The position numbers were made by a program, and so were the translations under genes. Source: Clostridium bornimense (GTDB lineage: Bacteria; Bacillota; Clostridia; Clostridiales; Clostridiaceae). Taken from it: a DNA stretch of 64,000 nucleotides. Positions 18,112 through 27,223 of the stretch are shown here, in pieces. The stretch spans positions 1 through 64,000 of the forward strand of contig NZ_JAHLOD010000015.1 of assembly GCF_018917145.1 (NCBI RefSeq), read 5' to 3'. The notes beneath the pieces are model-generated. The model was not told the DNA's origin. It saw nothing but the letters and a program-made list of their open reading frames with translations, and made no database searches. How positions within the stretch are numbered: the stretch's first letter is position 1; every line of letters begins with the position of its first letter.

Positions 18112-19569
18112 TTATTTTAAATTTAATACAATAGCTTTTGGTCTGCTCATAGATTCTATTGAATATTTGATACCTTGTGTACCCATACCTGAAGATTTTA
18201 CACCAAGGAATGGGAAATGGTCAGGTCCTCTTTCAGTTTTATTATTAACTTGAACTGTTCCAACCTCAAGCTTTTTAGCTATGTAGAATGCCTTGTCTAT
18301 ATCTTGAGTGAATACAGATGATTGAAGACCATATTCAGATTTATTAGCAATTTCAATAGCTTCATCAATTGAAGATACTCTGATTAATGGTAATACTGGT
18401 CCAAATGGTTCTTCCCAAGCAAGACGCATATCTGTAGTTACATTATCGAATAATGTTGGGTAAATAGTATTACCTTTTCTTGTGCCTCCAGTGATTAATG
18501 TAGCTCCAGAGTCTTTTGCATCTTTAATTAAACCTTCTACATAATCAGCAGATTTATTGTCGATTAAAGGAGTTATTACAACACCTTCTTCGTCAGGATT
18601 ACCAACTTTTAAATTTTCTATTTTTTCTTTTAGTAGGGGAATTAACTTATCTGCAACACTATCAAAAGTTATAATTCTTTTTACTGCAGTACAACGTTGT
18701 CCAGAATAGGAGTATGCTCCATTAATTATATTAGTAGCAGCAGTTTCTAAATTTGCATCTTCTAAAACTATAGCAGCATCTTTACCACCTAATTCTAAAA
18801 GAAGAGGGATCATTTTTGATAGGGAAGCTATATGTTGACCTACTTCTGTACTACCTGTAAAGTTGATGAAGTTTATACCAGGATGAGTTGCTAAGTAATC
18901 TCCAATTTCACTACCTCTTCCAGTTACAGTATTTAAAACACCGGCAGGTAAACCAGCTTTATTAAATATTTCTGCAAGGTATAGGGCTGATAATGAACCT
19001 TGAGTAGGTGGTTTTAAAACTACAGTATTTCCTGCCACTATTGCAGGACCAATCTTTGATGCAGATAGATTTACAGGGTAGTTGAATGGAGCGATTGCTA
19101 GTACAGTTCCAAGGGGCTCACGAGAAACAAAAGACATTTTTGATTTAGATCCTCCAGGAAAGCTATCGCCAACTAAAGCTTCACCTTGCATAGTTTTTGC
19201 AGTATCTGCTGTAAATCTAAGCAAATCTGCAGTTCTAACAACTTCGGAAACACAAGATTTTTTATCTTTTGATATTTCCATCATCATTAATGTTGCCATT
19301 TCTTCAGAATTTTCATCTAAAAGATCGGCAGCTTTGTATAGAATTTCAGTTCTGTCACTTAGGGAAGTTTCTTTCCATGAGATAAAAGCTTCTTTGGTAT
19401 TCTTTATTGTCATGTCAACTTCTTCTGTTGTCATAGCTTGAACTTTACCAAGTAAAGAACCATCTACTGGAGAGAAAATTTCGATTAATTTATTAGAATT
19501 AGATTCAATCCAGTGCCCATTATATAGGTTTTTATAAATTTTGTTTTTACAACATAAATTTGTGAACAA
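18112..19569 (-). CDS. gapN: NADP-dependent non-phosphorylating glyceraldehyde-3-phosphate dehydrogenase (GapN)
   Basis: 485 residues, aldehyde dehydrogenase superfamily. The catalytic Cys293 lies in SGQRCTAVKR, the general-base Glu in LLELGGKDA, and FNFTGSTEVG is the cofactor-site Gly motif. The sequence follows clostridial GapN (YNGHWIES; ERGPDHFPFLGVKSSG near the end). It oxidises G3P directly to 3-phosphoglycerate and yields NADPH. A TTG at 19590 is in frame, but GAGGTG lies after it; the TTG at 19569 fits that SD and the length of known GapN proteins. Confidence 0.88.
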   Translation of the reverse strand: MFTNLCCKNKIYKNLYNGHWIESNSNKLIEIFSPVDGSLLGKVQAMTTEEVDMTIKNTKEAFISWKETSLSDRTEILYKAADLLDENSEEMATLMMMEISKDKKSCVSEVVRTADLLRFTADTAKTMQGEALVGDSFPGGSKSKMSFVSREPLGTVLAIAPFNYPVNLSASKIGPAIVAGNTVVLKPPTQGSLSALYLAEIFNKAGLPAGVLNTVTGRGSEIGDYLATHPGINFINFTGSTEVGQHIASLSKMIPLLLELGGKDAAIVLEDANLETAATNIINGAYSYSGQRCTAVKRIITFDSVADKLIPLLKEKIENLKVGNPDEEGVVITPLIDNKSADYVEGLIKDAKDSGATLITGGTRKGNTIYPTLFDNVTTDMRLAWEEPFGPVLPLIRVSSIDEAIEIANKSEYGLQSSVFTQDIDKAFYIAKKLEVGTVQVNNKTERGPDHFPFLGVKSSGMGTQGIKYSIESMSRPKAIVLNLK

Positions 19570-19678
19570 TAGTATCACCTCTTCAGCCAAAATTTTTTTA
19601 ATATTTACAATATTTTAAATGTTGTTATACACTATATTATATTGTTCCACAAAAATATACAAGTATTATGACAAAATA

Positions 19679-19714
19679 AAAAATCTACTGAGATTATTCA
19701 GAGTAGATTTTGTT
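19679..19714 (-). terminator. Intrinsic terminator for the 107-residue gene
   Basis: On the minus strand AAAATCTACTCT pairs with AGTAGATTTT, followed by TTTATTTT. Confidence 0.7.
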
Positions 19715-19762
19715 ATAACCTATTTTATTGTATTTAATTCAAATAAAAGCCTGAATAATAGC

Positions 19763-20086
19763 CTAGCGAGCATAACCAATACCTTGTTCTACTAGGTACC
19801 ATTTTTTATCTTCTTTGTTATATTCATAAGTTACATCATGATAAGGTGTATCATAAAAAAGCTCTGCATACTTGCAATCTTTCAATAGATAATCATATTT
19901 TTCGCAAATTTCACTAATTTTCAAACTACTTTCTCTTAAAAAATAATTTGTATCGTTTACAGAAAGTTGTAATATATGTTCACTACAAGGAAAAAAAATA
20001 GTATCATCATCTAGGATAATAGGTGGTTTTTTTCCGTAGTGAGCAAAGCCTATAAAGTTTGGATTTAAAATAGGATTTTTTCTCAA
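19763..20086 (-). CDS. Hypothetical protein, 107 residues, TTG start
   Basis: A soluble protein without recognised domains, rich in Tyr, Asp and Glu (DYLLKDCKYAELFYDTPYHD). A TTG start at 20086 is supported by GGGAGG at 20095-20100 with an 8-base spacer; no ATG lies nearby in frame. A terminator downstream and a noncoding gap upstream show it is a stand-alone gene. Function unknown. Confidence 0.65.
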   Translation of the reverse strand: MRKNPILNPNFIGFAHYGKKPPIILDDDTIFFPCSEHILQLSVNDTNYFLRESSLKISEICEKYDYLLKDCKYAELFYDTPYHDVTYEYNKEDKKWYLVEQGIGYAR

Positions 20087-20100
20087 TGGTAATTCCTCCC

Positions 20101-20315
20101 TAAAAATGCTATATTTACTATAATTATAAAATTATGAAAACTAATCCTCAACCCTGTTAATTTGGCATTTAAGTATAATATCTCTTGCATAATATCATTT
20201 TCTCTTATTAAAAAAAACACACATCATTTTTCAAGTTAAACAATTTTAAATTTTATGATATTACATTTTTAAGAAGATCAGAGGAATATTTTTATATAAT
20301 TTGCAATTGTTAAAA
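20101..20315. other. Noncoding gap upstream of the 107-residue gene
   Basis: AT-rich, with no frame having a credible RBS, and no repeat. It presumably holds the promoter of the 19763-20086 gene, but I see no clear -35/-10 pair. Confidence 0.4.
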
Positions 20316-20362
20316 AAGGGTTCTCGCTAACGATATTTAACCGTTATTGAGAAAACCCTTAA
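20316..20362 (-). terminator. Intrinsic terminator for the Cys/Asn-rich gene
   Basis: On the minus strand AAGGGTTTTCTC...AACG pairs with CGTTAGCGAGAACCCTT, followed by TTTTTTAAC. Confidence 0.75.
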
Positions 20363-20393
20363 ATATTATTTACAAAATGCTTTTGTGTTTATA

Positions 20394-21215
20394 TTAGCAA
20401 TTACAATTATTTCTGCCAACGATTTGATTTAATGATAAAGTTCTAGTGTCGCAATCGCAAGAACATCTACAAGAATTGTTACAATTATTGTAGTTATTGT
20501 TGCTATAGTTAGCTACATCAGAATAATTACGACTATCGTTGTAATTAGCTATATTAGCATAATTGTTGTAATTATCATAATCTACATAATCATTTGAACA
20601 TTCATTGTAATTATCAGCATAATTTTCAGTGAAGTTATTCCAAGTATTTCTAGTATTGAAATCATTGCTATAATTGCTATATGAATTATAGTCAGAATCA
20701 CAATTTCTACGAGAATCACAATCACAGTCGCATTGACAGTGGCAATCACAAGTATTTTCGTTTTCTAAAGCTGTTAGTAATTGTGCAAAATCACTAGCTA
20801 ATTTATTTTCAGCCATAGCTGTTGAATTTAATAATTCTATGAATTCACATACTTTTTTACATAAGTTCTTTGAGCAACCTTTGAAAAGACAGCAGATAAG
20901 TCTAGTTACCTCTTTTGTGAAACAAGCAAATGCTTCTGCTTCTTTTTCAGCTGCTTCGGCTATTTGTTGTACTAGACAAGGAGAGTTATTTCCACATTCT
21001 AGTGCTTGATTTAAACTATATGCTGTGTTGAATAAATTATTTGCAGCAGCTTTTCTATTACAGAAAGCTTCTTTAACTTCGCAAAGTAATTCTTTCTTTT
21101 TGCAACAATTTAAATTGCTTTCTTTAATTAAATTTTGAATTTTACGAAGAGCACAATTGAAAGAATGATTTAATTTCTCCTCAGACTCTGCGATTGATTG
21201 ATAAAAACAGTACAT
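20394..21215 (-). CDS. Cys-rich, Asn/Tyr-rich protein (possible spore-coat-like structural protein)
   Basis: 273 residues. The first 150 are predicted helical with scattered Cys residues (NCCKKKELLCEV; LICCLFKGCSKNLCKKVCEF). Then comes a tight Cys cluster, CDCHCQCDCDCDSRRNCD, a 90-residue Asn/Tyr/Asp/Ser low-complexity stretch, and a second cluster, CRCSCDCD, ending NCNC. No signal peptide. A good AGGAGG precedes the ATG. Such composition is seen in spore-coat and metal-binding structural proteins, but no family is recognised; the role is inferred and weak. Confidence 0.7.
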   Translation of the reverse strand: MYCFYQSIAESEEKLNHSFNCALRKIQNLIKESNLNCCKKKELLCEVKEAFCNRKAAANNLFNTAYSLNQALECGNNSPCLVQQIAEAAEKEAEAFACFTKEVTRLICCLFKGCSKNLCKKVCEFIELLNSTAMAENKLASDFAQLLTALENENTCDCHCQCDCDCDSRRNCDSDYNSYSNYSNDFNTRNTWNNFTENYADNYNECSNDYVDYDNYNNYANIANYNDSRNYSDVANYSNNNYNNCNNSCRCSCDCDTRTLSLNQIVGRNNCNC

Positions 21216-21297
21216 AATTTTTTCCTCCTATTTGATATTATAATATCAATGTTTTTTTATAATATCAGTATATGAATAAGAGGAAATCTGGTGAAAA

Positions 21298-22476
21298 CTA
21301 TTTGTTTTTGTTAATAGTTATTACTGTTGAAAAATTTATATTTTTAAGTTTAATTTCTTTATTTATATCATTAATTAAGTCAATTTCAGATTTATACTTT
21401 TTAGATAAAGTGTCATCAGTAGTTATATTAAATAATACATTTTTATCATCACCACTACCTACAAGTCTTAAATCAGTCATTTCAGTAACACAAGGGAAAG
21501 ACTTAAGAACATCGGATAGTATATCTTTTGTAATGCTAATTTCTTTTTGATCTAGATTTATTGGATCCATGTGTATAACAAGATGTACGTTGAATTTTCT
21601 AGAAATTTCATTTTCAGCTTTATCAATTATATTATGAACTTCCACAAGACTTAAAGTCGAAGGAACTTCGGCATGGATAGATGCAAGACATTTATTAGGA
21701 CCATAAGAATGAATTAATAAGTCATGAACGCCTAATATATTAGGGTATGATAATACTTCTGATTCAATATTTTTAACTAATTCACTAGATGGTTTTTCAC
21801 CTAATAATGTATTTAATGTTTCTTTTGATAATTGAAATCCTGAATATAATATAAATATAGCAACGATTAATCCCATTGTGCCATCTAAAGGAAAAGAAAT
21901 CCATTGAGATAGAATTAATGATATAACAACAGTACCAGAAGTAAAACAATCACTAAGAGCATCTACAGAAGATGCCTTTAGGGCAGAGGAATTAATAAGT
22001 TTAGCTAAATATCCATTAAACTTACTAAGCCATAGTTTAAATGATATTGAGATTAGTATAAGTAAAGTTGGTATCCACTGAAATTTTATTGTAACAGGAT
22101 GAATAATTCTTGATATAGACGATTTTACGAAGGAAAAACCAACTAACAAAACTAATACAGAAACTATTAGTGCTGATATATATTCAATACGACCATGACC
22201 ATAGGGATGATCATCATCAGCAGGTTTTGCTGCTAATTTGAAACCTATAATTGTTACTACGGAACTAAAAACATCAGATAAATTATTAAAGGCATCTGCA
22301 GTAACAGCTAAAGAATTAGAGAAAATACCAACCACAAATTTTATAGAAAATAAAATTAAATTAACAATTATTCCTACGATTCCACCAAGAAATCCAAATT
22401 TATCTCTGACTTTACTATTAGTTTTGAAATTTTCATTATCTTTTATAAATGTTTTTACTAGAAATTTAGAAAACAT
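21298..22476 (-). CDS. Cation diffusion facilitator (CDF) transporter
   Basis: 392 residues. The membrane domain (about 25-225) has the metal-site motif DAFNNLSD, the HPYGHGRIEY loop and a second acidic motif in SVDALSD. The cytoplasmic part is longer than usual, with a first CDF dimerisation domain (about 225-310) and an additional C-terminal segment of about 80 residues. CDF proteins export Zn, Mn, Fe or similar divalent metals; the ion is not predictable. The ATG at 22476 has only a distant AAAGGGGCG (spacer about 14), so the start is less certain. Confidence 0.88.
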   Translation of the reverse strand: MFSKFLVKTFIKDNENFKTNSKVRDKFGFLGGIVGIIVNLILFSIKFVVGIFSNSLAVTADAFNNLSDVFSSVVTIIGFKLAAKPADDDHPYGHGRIEYISALIVSVLVLLVGFSFVKSSISRIIHPVTIKFQWIPTLLILISISFKLWLSKFNGYLAKLINSSALKASSVDALSDCFTSGTVVISLILSQWISFPLDGTMGLIVAIFILYSGFQLSKETLNTLLGEKPSSELVKNIESEVLSYPNILGVHDLLIHSYGPNKCLASIHAEVPSTLSLVEVHNIIDKAENEISRKFNVHLVIHMDPINLDQKEISITKDILSDVLKSFPCVTEMTDLRLVGSGDDKNVLFNITTDDTLSKKYKSEIDLINDINKEIKLKNINFSTVITINKNK

Positions 22477-22536
22477 AGCTAGATGTACGCCCCTTTACTA
22501 TAGTTTTACTTTAATTATATATTAAAGAAGTGCCAT

Positions 22537-22566
22537 TTGCATATCAATAAATTAATTTGTTATACT
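22537..22566 (+). promoter_or_regulatory. Probable sigma-A promoter for the M18 aminopeptidase gene
   Basis: TTGCAT (22537-22542), 18-base spacer, TATACT (22561-22566), just upstream of CAGGAGGGG. Confidence 0.5.
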
Positions 22567-22589
22567 GTATAAATCAGGAGGGGATAAAT

Positions 22590-23885
22590 ATGTGCAATTT
22601 AAGTAACGAATTAATAGATTTTTTATATAATAGTCCTACAGCTTTTCATGCGGTAGAGAATATTAAAGAAATGTTAAAATCAGAAGGATTTGAGGAATTA
22701 AAAGAAAATCAAAAATGGCAAGTAAATACTGGTGGAAAATATTTTGTAGATAAAAATGGATCAGCATTAGTGATTTTCAATATTGGAGAGGAAAGTGTAA
22801 ATTTTGACGGCTTTAAAATAGTTGGTGCTCATACAGATTCACCAGGTTTTAGAATAAAACCTCATCCAGAAATGGTAAGCAATAATTATATTAAGTTAAA
22901 TACTGAAGTTTATGGTGGTCCTATAATTAATACTTGGTTTGATAGGCCATTAGCTATTGCAGGAAGAATTTGCACTAAAGGAAATGATATTTTAAATTCT
23001 GAGTATCATTTTGTTAATATAAATAAACCAATAGCTTATATACCTAATTTAGCAATACACATGAATAGAGAAATAAATAAAGGCGTAGAATTAAATAGAC
23101 AAGTAGATACATTACCGATTTTGGGACTTATAAACGAAGAGTTTGAAAAAGACAATTATCTTTTGAATATAGTAGCAAAACAATTAGAGATTGATGTTAA
23201 CGATATTTTAGATTTTGATTTATATTTATATGAATTTGAAAAAGGAACAACTTTTGGTGTTAAAAATGAATTTATTTCATCTTCAAGAATAGATGATTTA
23301 TCAATGGCTTTTGTTGGAGTAAAAGCAATGATAAATTCTTTAGATAGTGGATTTAAAGGAACAAATGTATTAGTTCTTTTTGATAATGAGGAAATAGGAA
23401 GTACAACTAAACAAGGTGCAGATTCACCGATGCTTTCTAATGTATTAGAGAGAATAATATATAGTATGGGTGGAAATAGAGAAAATTTCTTTATGAATAT
23501 TGCTAATTCATTTATGATATCTGCTGATGGTGCCCATGGAATTCATCCAAATAGAGGCGAAAAGAATGATCCAACAAATATACCACTTATAAATAAGGGT
23601 CCTGTAATAAAAATTTCTGCTAATCAAAGATATACATCAGATGCAGATTCAATAGCTGTTTTTAAGAATATATGTAATAAGGCTAATGTGCCATATCAAA
23701 CTTTTGTAAATCGTTCTGATATGGTAGGAGGATCTACTATTGGACCGATTTCTTCATCACAATTACCAATCAAAAGTGTAGATATAGGTGCAGCTATGCT
23801 TGCAATGCACTCTATAAGAGAAGTTATGGGAACTAAGGATCTTGAATATTTTGAAAAAGTTATTACAGAATTTTATAAAATATAG
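22590..23885 (+). CDS. M18-family aminopeptidase (ApeB/aspartyl aminopeptidase type)
   Basis: 431 residues, full length for M18. Metal-binding and catalytic motifs are present: GAHTDSPGFRIKP (near residue 81), SRIDDLSM, LFDNEEIGS and, near the end, the SDMVGGSTIGPI metal-ligand segment. It is a cytosolic dodecameric-type metalloaminopeptidase preferring acidic or large N-terminal residues. The ATG at 22590 follows AGGAGGGG. The frame is open upstream, but that part has no RBS and covers the promoter. Confidence 0.92.
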   Translation: MCNLSNELIDFLYNSPTAFHAVENIKEMLKSEGFEELKENQKWQVNTGGKYFVDKNGSALVIFNIGEESVNFDGFKIVGAHTDSPGFRIKPHPEMVSNNYIKLNTEVYGGPIINTWFDRPLAIAGRICTKGNDILNSEYHFVNINKPIAYIPNLAIHMNREINKGVELNRQVDTLPILGLINEEFEKDNYLLNIVAKQLEIDVNDILDFDLYLYEFEKGTTFGVKNEFISSSRIDDLSMAFVGVKAMINSLDSGFKGTNVLVLFDNEEIGSTTKQGADSPMLSNVLERIIYSMGGNRENFFMNIANSFMISADGAHGIHPNRGEKNDPTNIPLINKGPVIKISANQRYTSDADSIAVFKNICNKANVPYQTFVNRSDMVGGSTIGPISSSQLPIKSVDIGAAMLAMHSIREVMGTKDLEYFEKVITEFYKI

Positions 23886-23901
23886 AACTTATTATCAAGT
23901 A

Positions 23902-23930
23902 TTGAAATATGTTGTTATTAGTGATAAAAT
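23902..23930 (+). promoter_or_regulatory. Promoter of the lysine riboswitch-lysA-dapA unit
   Basis: TTGAAA (23902-23907), 17-base spacer, TAAAAT (23925-23930) with an upstream TG (extended -10). It lies about 35 bases before the riboswitch. Confidence 0.55.
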
Positions 23931-23964
23931 AATTGCAAGTAAATAATTAATCAATGAATATTGC

Positions 23965-24130
23965 CTATGGTAGAGGTGCTAAAGTCAATAGTAGTTATTT
24001 TTAGTGGGTACACAATGAGAAATAATGAAAGGGGCGATGGCCGAAGTGAATGGATAGACATTGAAATTCACTGGCATTGTAAATAATATTTATAATGTTG
24101 TCACTAATTTTCGTGGAGAGCTACAAAGGT
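23965..24130 (+). ncRNA. Lysine riboswitch (L box)
   Basis: The conserved core is recognisable: GTAGAGGTGC at 23970, AGTAGTTATTTTTAGTGGG, GAAAGGGGCGATGGCCGAAG (24027-24046), CACTGGCATTGTAAAT, AATGTTGTCACTAA and closing GGAGAGCTAC (24115-24124), which pairs with the opening GTAG in P1. A terminator follows at 24162. Free lysine is expected to stabilise the aptamer and favour termination before lysA. Placement upstream of the last lysine-synthesis enzyme fits the family. Confidence 0.93.
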
Positions 24131-24161
24131 TACATTTTACAAAAATGATGTATTGTATAAT

Positions 24162-24201
24162 ACAGCTAAGGTAAGTGTACCCTAGCTGTTTTTTATTTTT
24201 T
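24162..24201 (+). terminator. Riboswitch-controlled terminator before lysA
   Basis: ACAGCTAAGG pairs with CCTAGCTGT around a loop, followed by TTTTTTATTTTTTT. Confidence 0.85.
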
Positions 24202-24290
24202 TAATAACTTTTACATAAGAAAAATAAATCTATATAAATGTTGTAGCATAAAGCAGTATTCGTAGTAAGTTAATTAAGGGGGATATTTTA

Positions 24291-25586
24291 ATGAAATTAT
24301 TAGGGACAATGAGGACAGAGGAAAATACACTTTATATAGGTGGAGTATCTACAAAAGAATTAGTTAAAGAGTATTCTACTCCATTATATGTTATAGATGA
24401 GCAACAAGTTAGAAGCGTATGTAGAGAATATCTAAAGAACTTTAAAGTAAAAGAGAATGGAAATAGAGTTACCTATGCAGGAAAAGCATTTTTACCTATG
24501 GAAATGTGCAAAATTATAAATGAAGAAGGATTATGCTTAGATGTAGTATCTGGTGGAGAATTATATACAGCATATAAGAGTGGATTCCCTATGAAAAATG
24601 TATTATTTCATGGAAATAATAAAACTATTGAAGAGATTAAGATGGGTATTTCATTAGGTGTTGGAAGATTTGTTACAGATAATCTTTATGAAATAGAAAA
24701 GATTAATGAATTTGCTAAAAAAGAAAATAAGACTGTTAATATTTATATTAGAATAACACCTGGAATTGAAGCTCATACCCACGATTATATTAAAACAGGA
24801 CAAATAGATTCTAAGTTTGGTTTTACACTTATTAATGATGGTGTAATGAATGCTGTGAAAGATATATTAAAGTTAGAAAATGTTAAACTTATGGGATTAC
24901 ATGCTCATATAGGATCTCAAATATTTGATGTGGAACCATTTGTAGATGAAGTAGAAGTGATGTTCAATATAATGAATGATATAAGGTCCGAACTTGGAAT
25001 TGAACTTCCTGAGTTAGATTTAGGTGGTGGATTTGGAATCTACTATACAGAAGAGGATAAGCCGAAAAATCCAAAGTTTTTTTGTGATGCTATATTGAAA
25101 AAGGCGGAAGAAATGTCTAGAAAGTTGGAATATCCTATGCCTAAATTAGTAATTGAGCCTGGTAGATCCGTTATTGGTAATGCTGGTACAACACTTTATA
25201 CAGTAGGATCAATAAAAGAAATACCAGGAGTAAGAAAGTATATATCAGTTGATGGTGGTATGACTGATAATATAAGACCGTCTTTGTATAGAGCTGATTA
25301 TGAATGTGCAATTGCAAATAAAATGAATTGTAAGGAAGAAGAAATAGTAACTGTGGCAGGAAAGTGTTGTGAATCAGGAGATATACTAATATCAGATGCT
25401 AAGCTGCCAACTGTAGATAGTGGTGATATACTTGCAGTAGCTACTACAGGAGCATATGGTTATTCTATGGCGTCTAACTATAATAAGATACCTAGACCGG
25501 CAGTAGTTATGGTTAAAGATGGAGTTAGTAGAGTAGCATGTAAAAGACAAAGTTATGAAGATTTATTAGCTTTAGAAATTATATAA
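24291..25586 (+). CDS. lysA: Diaminopimelate decarboxylase
   Basis: 431 residues, PLP-dependent fold III decarboxylase converting meso-diaminopimelate to L-lysine. The PLP Lys is in TYAGKAFLP (near residue 65), HIGSQI binds cofactor, GGGFGIYY is the phosphate-binding Gly loop, EPGRSVIGNAG follows, and CCESGDI carries the partner-subunit Cys. The start follows AAGGGGG. It lies under the L box and three bases before the dapA leader, forming a two-gene lysine operon. Confidence 0.96.
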   Translation: MKLLGTMRTEENTLYIGGVSTKELVKEYSTPLYVIDEQQVRSVCREYLKNFKVKENGNRVTYAGKAFLPMEMCKIINEEGLCLDVVSGGELYTAYKSGFPMKNVLFHGNNKTIEEIKMGISLGVGRFVTDNLYEIEKINEFAKKENKTVNIYIRITPGIEAHTHDYIKTGQIDSKFGFTLINDGVMNAVKDILKLENVKLMGLHAHIGSQIFDVEPFVDEVEVMFNIMNDIRSELGIELPELDLGGGFGIYYTEEDKPKNPKFFCDAILKKAEEMSRKLEYPMPKLVIEPGRSVIGNAGTTLYTVGSIKEIPGVRKYISVDGGMTDNIRPSLYRADYECAIANKMNCKEEEIVTVAGKCCESGDILISDAKLPTVDSGDILAVATTGAYGYSMASNYNKIPRPAVVMVKDGVSRVACKRQSYEDLLALEII

Positions 25587-25601
25587 AAGGTGGGGATTTT
25601 T

Positions 25602-26468
25602 ATGAAATTTAGTGGAGTATGGTTACCAATTATTACACCATTTAAGGATGGAAAAGTTGATTTTAATTCTTATAAGAACATGATAGAAAATTATATAGAT
25701 ACAGGGATTACAGGGTTTATTCCTTTAGGTACTACAGGAGAAACACCTACATTAAGTGATGATGAATACTTTTCTATAATTGAAAAGACTATAGAATATG
25801 TAAAAGGAAGAGTAAAAGTAGTAGTTGGTGTTGGCGGAAATAATACTAAAGCTTTAATTGAGAAAGCGAAGAAGGTAGAAGCTTTAGGAGTGGATGGTAT
25901 CTTATCAGTTTGTCCATATTATAATAGACCAGATCAAAGGGGAATATATGAGCACTTTAAAGCGCTTGCAGAAGCTATAGATACAGATATTATCTTATAT
26001 AATATTCCTTACAGGACTGGAAGAAATATTGAAATACCAACAATATTAAAGCTTGCAGAAATACCAAATATAGTTGGTGTTAAAGATGCTTCTGGAAGTT
26101 TCACTGAGTCTCAAAAGTTGATTATGAATAAACCTAAAGATTTTGCAGTATTAACAGGAGAAGATGCTTTATTTTATTCCACTTTAGCTTTAGGAGGAGA
26201 TGGAGGGATACTAGCTTCATGTCATGTAAATACTAAAGAATTTGTTAGCATATATAAATATGTAAAAGAAGGAAAGATGGAAGAAGCGTTAAAACTTTGG
26301 AAGCCATTATATAAGTTTATTCCATTATTATTTAAAGAACCAAATCCAGCACCAATTAAATATATAGCTAAAAAGATGAATTTAATTGATAGTGATGAGA
26401 TAAGATTGCCACTTGTTAAAATTAGTGGAGAATTAGAAAAAGAATTAGATGAAGTATTAAAATTATAA
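25602..26468 (+). CDS. dapA: 4-hydroxy-tetrahydrodipicolinate synthase
   Basis: 288 residues, TIM-barrel aldolase of lysine synthesis, condensing pyruvate with aspartate semialdehyde. It has the PLGTTGETPTL motif, catalytic Tyr in YNIPYRTG and Schiff-base Lys in VGVKDASG. A GTG at 25590 is in frame but lies in the SD (AAAGGTGGGG); the ATG at 25602 is the start. It follows lysA closely, so it is co-regulated by the lysine riboswitch. DapA and LysA are the entry and exit steps of the branch. Confidence 0.95.
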   Translation: MKFSGVWLPIITPFKDGKVDFNSYKNMIENYIDTGITGFIPLGTTGETPTLSDDEYFSIIEKTIEYVKGRVKVVVGVGGNNTKALIEKAKKVEALGVDGILSVCPYYNRPDQRGIYEHFKALAEAIDTDIILYNIPYRTGRNIEIPTILKLAEIPNIVGVKDASGSFTESQKLIMNKPKDFAVLTGEDALFYSTLALGGDGGILASCHVNTKEFVSIYKYVKEGKMEEALKLWKPLYKFIPLLFKEPNPAPIKYIAKKMNLIDSDEIRLPLVKISGELEKELDEVLKL

Positions 26469-26479
26469 TAAAAGTAGGA

Positions 26480-26510
26480 AACTGCCACAGAAAAATGTGG
26501 CAGTTTTTTT
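26480..26510 (+). terminator. Intrinsic terminator after dapA
   Basis: AACTGCCACA pairs with TGTGGCAGTT, followed by seven T. Confidence 0.9.
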
Positions 26511-26550
26511 CGTAAAATAGTAGCCTATTAGATGAATGGATAATAAATAA

Positions 26551-26894
26551 GCGAAAAAGGTTATAGGAATTATTAGTATTGTGTTATTTTTGTAGTTGGA
26601 TTTCAATCATGTGCTTCAGGTTTAGGTAATGCTTTATCCAATAATGGAGAAGTAAGTGGTTCTGCAGGTATTATATTAGGGATTTCAATGCTTATCGCAG
26701 GTATCATTACATTAGTATCAAAGGAAAGTAAAGGTTTAACTATTACAGCAATTGTTTTTTACATACTAGGTGGTATTTTAGGATTTGCAAATGCAGGTAC
26801 ATTTAGTGATTTAAAGATATGGGCAGTAATAGATTTAATATTTGCAGCATGTTTGCTTATACAAATATTAAAAAATGGTAAGAAGGAAAATTAG
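26551..26894 (+). pseudogene. Frameshifted small membrane protein gene without start codon
   Basis: From 26551 a frame reads AKKVIGIISIVLFL then stops at TAG (26593). One base away, the second frame continues VVGFQSCASGLGNALSNN and then a further 90 residues with three membrane helices to 26894. Adding one T to the T5 run at 26587-26591 would join them into a coherent protein with a lipobox-like GFQSC. There is also no start codon or SD before 26551 (TAA directly precedes). The intact 3' part alone would begin at an internal ATG (26688). Decay, or a homopolymer sequencing error plus a lost start. Confidence 0.6.
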
Positions 26895-26942
26895 TATATT
26901 TCTTCATTTCGTTGAAACAATACAAATGAAGAGGTGATTTTT

Positions 26943-27080
26943 TTGAGTGATAATAAAAAACAAGAAGAGAAAATTCAAAGAGAATATGATAAAGTGAATA
27001 AAGAAGAATATGATAAGTTAAGTCTAGCAGATGACAAAAGAAAGCTAGGAAAAGGCAATCCTCTTAATCAAAAAAGATAA
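26943..27080 (+). CDS. Small charged hypothetical protein, 45 residues, TTG start
   Basis: Starts MSDNKKQEEKIQREYDKV and ends NPLNQKR; very hydrophilic, Lys/Glu/Asp-rich. The TTG at 26943 is six bases after GAGGTG (26931-26936). A strong terminator follows the stop. It is free-standing and not recognised; the size and composition recall small spore or stress proteins, but nothing specific supports that. Confidence 0.6.
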   Translation: MSDNKKQEEKIQREYDKVNKEEYDKLSLADDKRKLGKGNPLNQKR

Positions 27081-27103
27081 AAGAGTATTGGAAAATATTA
27101 AGT

Positions 27104-27140
27104 AAGAGAGTATGATAAAAAATATCACACTCTCTTTTTT
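27104..27140 (+). terminator. Intrinsic terminator after the 45-residue gene
   Basis: AGAGAGTATGATA pairs with TATCACACTCTCT, followed by TTTTTTT. Confidence 0.85.
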
Positions 27141-27223
27141 TATATTACTAATAAAATCTATAATAATTTAAAATGAATAGTCATAGATTATTATATCTAT
27201 GATTATACTAAGGAGTTGTTAAA

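Noticed and set aside
23965-24201. T box or other leader before lysA
   Set aside because: No AGGTGGTACC-type T-box sequence; the AGAGGTGC...GGCCGAAG...GGAGAGCTAC core is that of the lysine riboswitch.
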